A stretch of 10,818 nucleotides of DNA, from positions 1 through 10,818 of the forward strand of contig NZ_CALTWS010000082.1 of NCBI RefSeq assembly GCF_943913055.1. Direction: 5' to 3'. Both the position numbers and the translations under genes were made by a program. Shown here piece by piece: positions 7,558 to 10,818 of the stretch. Positions within the stretch are counted from its first letter, which is position 1. Every line of letters starts with the position of its first letter. The notes below the pieces were generated by a model. The model ran no database searches and was not told the origin of the DNA. It saw only the letters and a list, made by a program, of their open reading frames with translations. Origin of the DNA: an uncultured Brevundimonas sp. (GTDB lineage: Bacteria; Pseudomonadota; Alphaproteobacteria; Caulobacterales; Caulobacteraceae).

Positions 7558-9113
7558 CCGACTATGCCCCCCGGACTCTGCTGACCGCCCGACCCCGCCT
7601 GACGCGGCTGGCGATCTGGAACATGTGCGTCGGCTTCTTCGGCATCCAGATCGGGTTTGGCCTGCAGAACGCCAACACCAGCCGCATTTTCCAGACCCTG
7701 GGGGCCGAGGTCGACAGCCTGGCCATCCTGTGGATTGCCGCCCCCCTGACCGGCCTGATCGTCCAGCCGATCATCGGCCACTTCAGCGATAAGACCTGGG
7801 GCCGGCTGGGCCGTCGCCGGCCCTATTTCCTGTTCGGGGCCATCGCCACGACCATCGCCCTGATCTTCATGCCCAATGCCCCTGTCCTCTGGATGGCGGC
7901 GGCGACGCTCTGGATCATGGATGCCTCGATCAACGTCACTATGGAGCCGTTCCGCGCCTTCGTCGGTGACAATCTGCCCGAGCAACAACGCGCCACCGGC
8001 TATGCGATGCAGAGCTTCTTCATCGGCACCGGCGCGGTCTTCGCCTCCTGCCTGCCGTGGTTGCTGACCCAGGGCGGGGTGGCCAACACCGCCCCCGAAG
8101 GCATCGTGCCCGACAGCGTGCGGATCAGCTTCTACGTCGGCGCGGCCGCCATGCTGGTGGCTGTCCTCTGGACCGTCTTCTCGACAAAAGAATACAGTCC
8201 CGAACAGATCGACGCTTTCGAAGGCGCCCGCCCGGCGCCTCTGGCCGATCACGAACAGCGGCCTGCCACCCGCTATCTGAACGGCGGCCTGATCTGGCTG
8301 GCCGTCGGGGCCCTGGCCTTCCTCGCCGTCTGGTTCGTGCGCGACCAGGCCGCCGCCCTGCCCACCGATGTCGAGGACTGGCGCAAGGCCGTCGGCAAGG
8401 AACTCTATGTCCTCGCCGGCTTCGTTGCGGGCTTCGGCGTGCTGCAACTGCTCGTCGCCGCCTTCCGCCGCGCGGCGAAATCGAACGGCCTGACCGAGAT
8501 CCTGGACGACATGTTCGGCATGCCCGAAACCATGCGCGGCCTGGCGGTCGTCCAGTTCTTCAGCTGGTTCGCCCTGTTCTCCATGTGGATTTACACCACC
8601 GCCGCCGTCACCGCCGTCCACTTTGGGTCGTCCGACACGACCTCGGTGGCCTACAATCAGGGGGCGGACTGGGTCGGCGTCCTGTTCGGCATCTATAACG
8701 GCGTCGCGGCCCTGGTCGCTTTTGCCCTGCCCGTTCTCGCCAGTAGCATCGGCAAGCGCGGGGCGCATGCGGTGGCGCTGGCCATGGGGGGCCTCGGCCT
8801 GATCGGCATCTTCCTGATCCGCGATCCGCAGATGCTGTGGCTGCCGATGATCGGCGTCGGCATCGCCTGGGCCTCGATCGTCTCGATGCCCTACGCCATC
8901 CTGTCCAGCGCCGTGCCGGGGCGCAAGATGGGCGTCTATATGGGCGTCTTCAACATCTTCATCGTGGTGCCGCAACTGGTCGCCGCGACGCTGCTGGGCC
9001 TGATGCTGAACGCCCTGTTCCAGTCCCAGGCCATCTGGGCCCTAGTCGTCGGCGGGATCAGCTTCTTCATCGCCGCGGCCATGTCCCTGCGCGTGCGCGA
9101 GGTGAAGGCGTGA
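7554..9113 (+). CDS. MFS/GPH-type sugar transporter, SLC45- and MalY-like (inner-membrane maltose uptake)
   Basis: A 519-residue inner-membrane carrier, probably a proton-coupled importer of maltose or short maltodextrins. The N-terminal half has the family signature GHFSDKTWGRLGRRRP (75-90) after helix 2 and EPFRAFVGDNLPEQQRATGY (131-150) between helices 4 and 5. Hydrophobic segments fall at about 22-40, 58-75, 93-108, 112-128, 152-170, 190-209, 243-262, 283-304, 331-350, 373-395, 405-422, 428-448, 463-487 and 492-510. That is about 14, two more than the usual 12, the extra pair lying between the halves. DDMFGMPETMRGLAVVQFFS (318-337) is shared with bacterial MalY-type transporters. It starts at TTG 7554, overlapping the GH97 stop, and ends overlapping the esterase start as GTGA. 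With no ABC maltose importer in view, this is the probable route from periplasm to cytoplasm. Confidence 0.92.
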   Translation: MTDYAPRTLLTARPRLTRLAIWNMCVGFFGIQIGFGLQNANTSRIFQTLGAEVDSLAILWIAAPLTGLIVQPIIGHFSDKTWGRLGRRRPYFLFGAIATTIALIFMPNAPVLWMAAATLWIMDASINVTMEPFRAFVGDNLPEQQRATGYAMQSFFIGTGAVFASCLPWLLTQGGVANTAPEGIVPDSVRISFYVGAAAMLVAVLWTVFSTKEYSPEQIDAFEGARPAPLADHEQRPATRYLNGGLIWLAVGALAFLAVWFVRDQAAALPTDVEDWRKAVGKELYVLAGFVAGFGVLQLLVAAFRRAAKSNGLTEILDDMFGMPETMRGLAVVQFFSWFALFSMWIYTTAAVTAVHFGSSDTTSVAYNQGADWVGVLFGIYNGVAALVAFALPVLASSIGKRGAHAVALAMGGLGLIGIFLIRDPQMLWLPMIGVGIAWASIVSMPYAILSSAVPGRKMGVYMGVFNIFIVVPQLVAATLLGLMLNALFQSQAIWALVVGGISFFIAAAMSLRVREVKA

Positions 9114-10051
9114 ACCGGCGAGGCCTCTTGGCCACCCTCGCCGCCCTGCCCTTCGCTCGCTCGGCCCAGGCACAGGCATTGACCCAGACCGGCGCGATCG
9201 CGGGCGGGCGGCTGGTCGAATACGAGGCCGTCGCCTCCGCCCATCTCGGCCCCCGCAACGTCACCGTCTGGCTGCCGCCAGGCTATGACGCGGGCTCGGA
9301 TCGCCACCCCGTCCTCTATATGCACGACGGACAGAACCTGTTCGATCCGGCCCGCGCCAACTTCGGCGAATGGGGTGTGGACGAGCATCTGGTCCGCCTG
9401 ATCGAGACCGGTCAGGTCCGCGCCCCAATCGTCGTCGGCGTCTGGAACACGCCGCTGCGGCTGCGCGAATACGTCCCCGCCGACCTGATCGCGGCCCTGC
9501 CCACAGAGGTCCGCGACAGTCTGATGCCGATGTACGGCGGCCCGCCGCTGTCGGACGAATATCTCCGCTTCCTGATCGAAGAGCTGAAGCCGAGCATCGA
9601 CAGCGAATACCGCACCCTGACCGGGCGCGACGACACGGTCATAGCGGGCTCCAGCATGGGCGGTCTGATCTCGCTCTACGCCATGATGAAACACCCCGAA
9701 GTGTTCGGGGCCGCCGGATGCCTGTCGACCCACTGGCCGCTCAGGCTGGAGCGGCTGGACGGCGATGCGCTGAACACCTGGCGAGAAGCGGTGGTCCAGG
9801 CCTGGTCCGACGTGATCCGGCGCGGCCTGCCCGATCCGGCGACGCATCGCCTCTACATGGACCGGGGCGACGAGACGCTGGATCAGTTCTACGCCTTCTT
9901 CCAGTCGCGCATCGACACGGTCATCCGCGACGCCGGCTGGGGTCCCGACCGCTTCAGAACCCTCGTCTTCCCGACCGCCGAACACAACGAAAAGAGCTGG
10001 AACAGCCGCCTCGACGTGCCCTTGACCTTCCTTCTGTCGCCGAAACTGTGA
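9110..10051 (+). CDS. Exported alpha/beta-hydrolase, putative esterase (enterochelin-esterase/Esterase D-like fold)
   Basis: A 313-residue serine hydrolase. Residues 1-22 form a signal peptide opening MNRRGLLATL, with a twin-arginine look, and ending AQA|QA. The core has YMHDGQNLFDP (70-80), typical of the putative esterase family that includes enterochelin and feruloyl esterases. The nucleophile elbow is GSSMGG (180-185) with Ser182; His292 in AEHNEKSW is the probable catalytic histidine, and Asp254 or Asp251 in MDRGDETLD the probable acid. GTG 9110 overlaps the transporter stop by four bases and has GAGG seven bases upstream. Lying inside an alpha-glucan operon and exported like its hydrolase neighbours, it may remove acyl groups from the glucan or an attached aromatic, but no substrate can be read from the sequence. 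Other carbohydrate esterase activities are equally possible. Confidence 0.88.
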   Translation: MNRRGLLATLAALPFARSAQAQALTQTGAIAGGRLVEYEAVASAHLGPRNVTVWLPPGYDAGSDRHPVLYMHDGQNLFDPARANFGEWGVDEHLVRLIETGQVRAPIVVGVWNTPLRLREYVPADLIAALPTEVRDSLMPMYGGPPLSDEYLRFLIEELKPSIDSEYRTLTGRDDTVIAGSSMGGLISLYAMMKHPEVFGAAGCLSTHWPLRLERLDGDALNTWREAVVQAWSDVIRRGLPDPATHRLYMDRGDETLDQFYAFFQSRIDTVIRDAGWGPDRFRTLVFPTAEHNEKSWNSRLDVPLTFLLSPKL

Positions 10052-10059
10052 GTCCCCGC

Positions 10060-10818
10060 ATGACCAAGTCCCTGATCCTGGCCTCCGTCGCCGCCCTGGC
10101 CCTGTGCACCGCTCCCGCCCTGGCGCAGGACCAGGCCCGCATCGCCCCAGGCGCGCCCGGCGACGCCCCGACCTGGGTCAATGCGGCCAAGACCGGGGCG
10201 GGCGCGTCCTACGAGGCCTATGTCGACGGCCGCTACGCCGACGGCGGCCCGACCGGCGACGTCAGTCGGGTCTGGTTCTCCCTCGCCGACGGCGTCCTGA
10301 CCGAGACCATGTACGGCCTCATCCACGAGGCCCAGATCAAGCAGTTGCGCTTTGCCGTCGTCACCGAAACCGGCCTGTCGGTCGAGGGCACCGACACCAC
10401 CAGCCGCACGGAATATCTGCACACCGATGCCAACGGTCGTCCGCTGTCGCCTGCTTACCGGGTCATCACCACAGACAAACAGGGCCGCTACGAGATCGAG
10501 AAGCGCATCTACACCGACCCGGACCAGCAATCGCTGGTCGTGCGCACAACCATCAAGGCGATGCGCGGCGAGATCACGCCCTACCTGCTGCTCGAACCCC
10601 ACATCGCCAACACCGGCGTTGGAGACGGCGGTACGGTGGATACGGGTCGGGTCGTAGGCGAGAGCCCCTCCCCCGAAGGCCATATCCCTCCTATTCCGAT
10701 CCTGCGCTCGGGCGTTCTGCATGCGTTTGAGGGCGATACGCATCTCGCTCTCGTACCGAGCGAAGCCTTTTTCCAGGCTGCAAGCGTCGGGTTCGTCGGG
10801 GTCTCCGACGGCCTGACC
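10060..10818 (+). CDS. Exported GH15 glucoamylase/glucodextranase-type enzyme (N-terminal part; runs off right edge)
   Basis: The first 253 codons are present. Residues 1-22 are a signal peptide (MTKSLILASV, ending ALA|QD). The rest matches the beta-sandwich N domain of bacterial GH15 glucoamylases and glucodextranases: APGAPGDAPTW (29-39), AAKTGAGASY (42-51), SRVWFSLADGVLTETMYG (69-86) and GFVGVSDGLT at the window end. The (alpha/alpha)6 catalytic domain with the catalytic glutamates is outside, so activity and bond preference cannot be judged. It would release beta-glucose from glucan ends in the periplasm. ATG 10060 lies eight bases after the esterase stop, in the same operon. From codon 187 on, about 22 of 67 codons end in A or T, against about 19 of 186 before, and residues around 205-220 (rich in Pro and Ile) look like an insertion relative to the family. 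Confidence 0.9.
   Translation, partial: MTKSLILASVAALALCTAPALAQDQARIAPGAPGDAPTWVNAAKTGAGASYEAYVDGRYADGGPTGDVSRVWFSLADGVLTETMYGLIHEAQIKQLRFAVVTETGLSVEGTDTTSRTEYLHTDANGRPLSPAYRVITTDKQGRYEIEKRIYTDPDQQSLVVRTTIKAMRGEITPYLLLEPHIANTGVGDGGTVDTGRVVGESPSPEGHIPPIPILRSGVLHAFEGDTHLALVPSEAFFQAASVGFVGVSDGLT

Noticed and set aside
7386..8975. Minus-strand open frame of about 530 codons under the transporter gene
   Set aside because: It is rich in Asp, Gly, His and Gln with no domain, the usual mirror of a hydrophobic membrane protein gene.

Overview
This is a high-GC window in which almost every codon of the real genes ends in G or C. Gene content, tight packing, a TonB-dependent receptor with an EVIVTG box, and a promoter close to the Caulobacter housekeeping consensus all suggest an alphaproteobacterium of the Caulobacteraceae (Caulobacter or Brevundimonas type). 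It is a catabolic locus for starch, maltodextrin or other alpha-glucans. It resembles in content the maltose locus of Caulobacter crescentus (malA receptor, malI repressor, malY transporter). I base that comparison on recalled family knowledge, not on an alignment.

Layout, left to right: (1) the first 215 codons of an outer-membrane TonB-dependent receptor on the minus strand, running off the left edge; (2) a 292-base divergent regulatory region with a promoter facing each way and several TGCAAA-type repeats; (3) a plus-strand pair, an exported GH13 alpha-amylase and a cytoplasmic GH13 alpha-glucosidase, joined by a 4-base overlap; (4) a LacI-family regulator on the minus strand, whose stop codon lies 2 bases from that of the glucosidase; (5) a 107-base divergent region with two adjacent 11-base palindromes; (6) a plus-strand operon of exported GH97 alpha-glucosidase, SLC45/MalY-like sugar transporter, exported alpha/beta-hydrolase esterase, and exported GH15 glucoamylase, the last cut by the right edge.

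Inferred division of labour: the receptor brings maltodextrins across the outer membrane. The amylase, GH97 and GH15 enzymes trim them in the periplasm. The MFS carrier takes the products across the inner membrane, and the GH13 alpha-glucosidase completes hydrolysis in the cytoplasm. The LacI-type protein probably represses all transcription units through the TGCAAA-type sites. The esterase is the only product without an obvious place in this pathway.

The locus as a whole is a recognisable carbohydrate-utilisation cluster, and I do not see a wholly new kind of system. The points most worth checking are the operator motif with its matching non-canonical LacI hinge, the esterase, and an abrupt change in codon use inside the GH15 gene.
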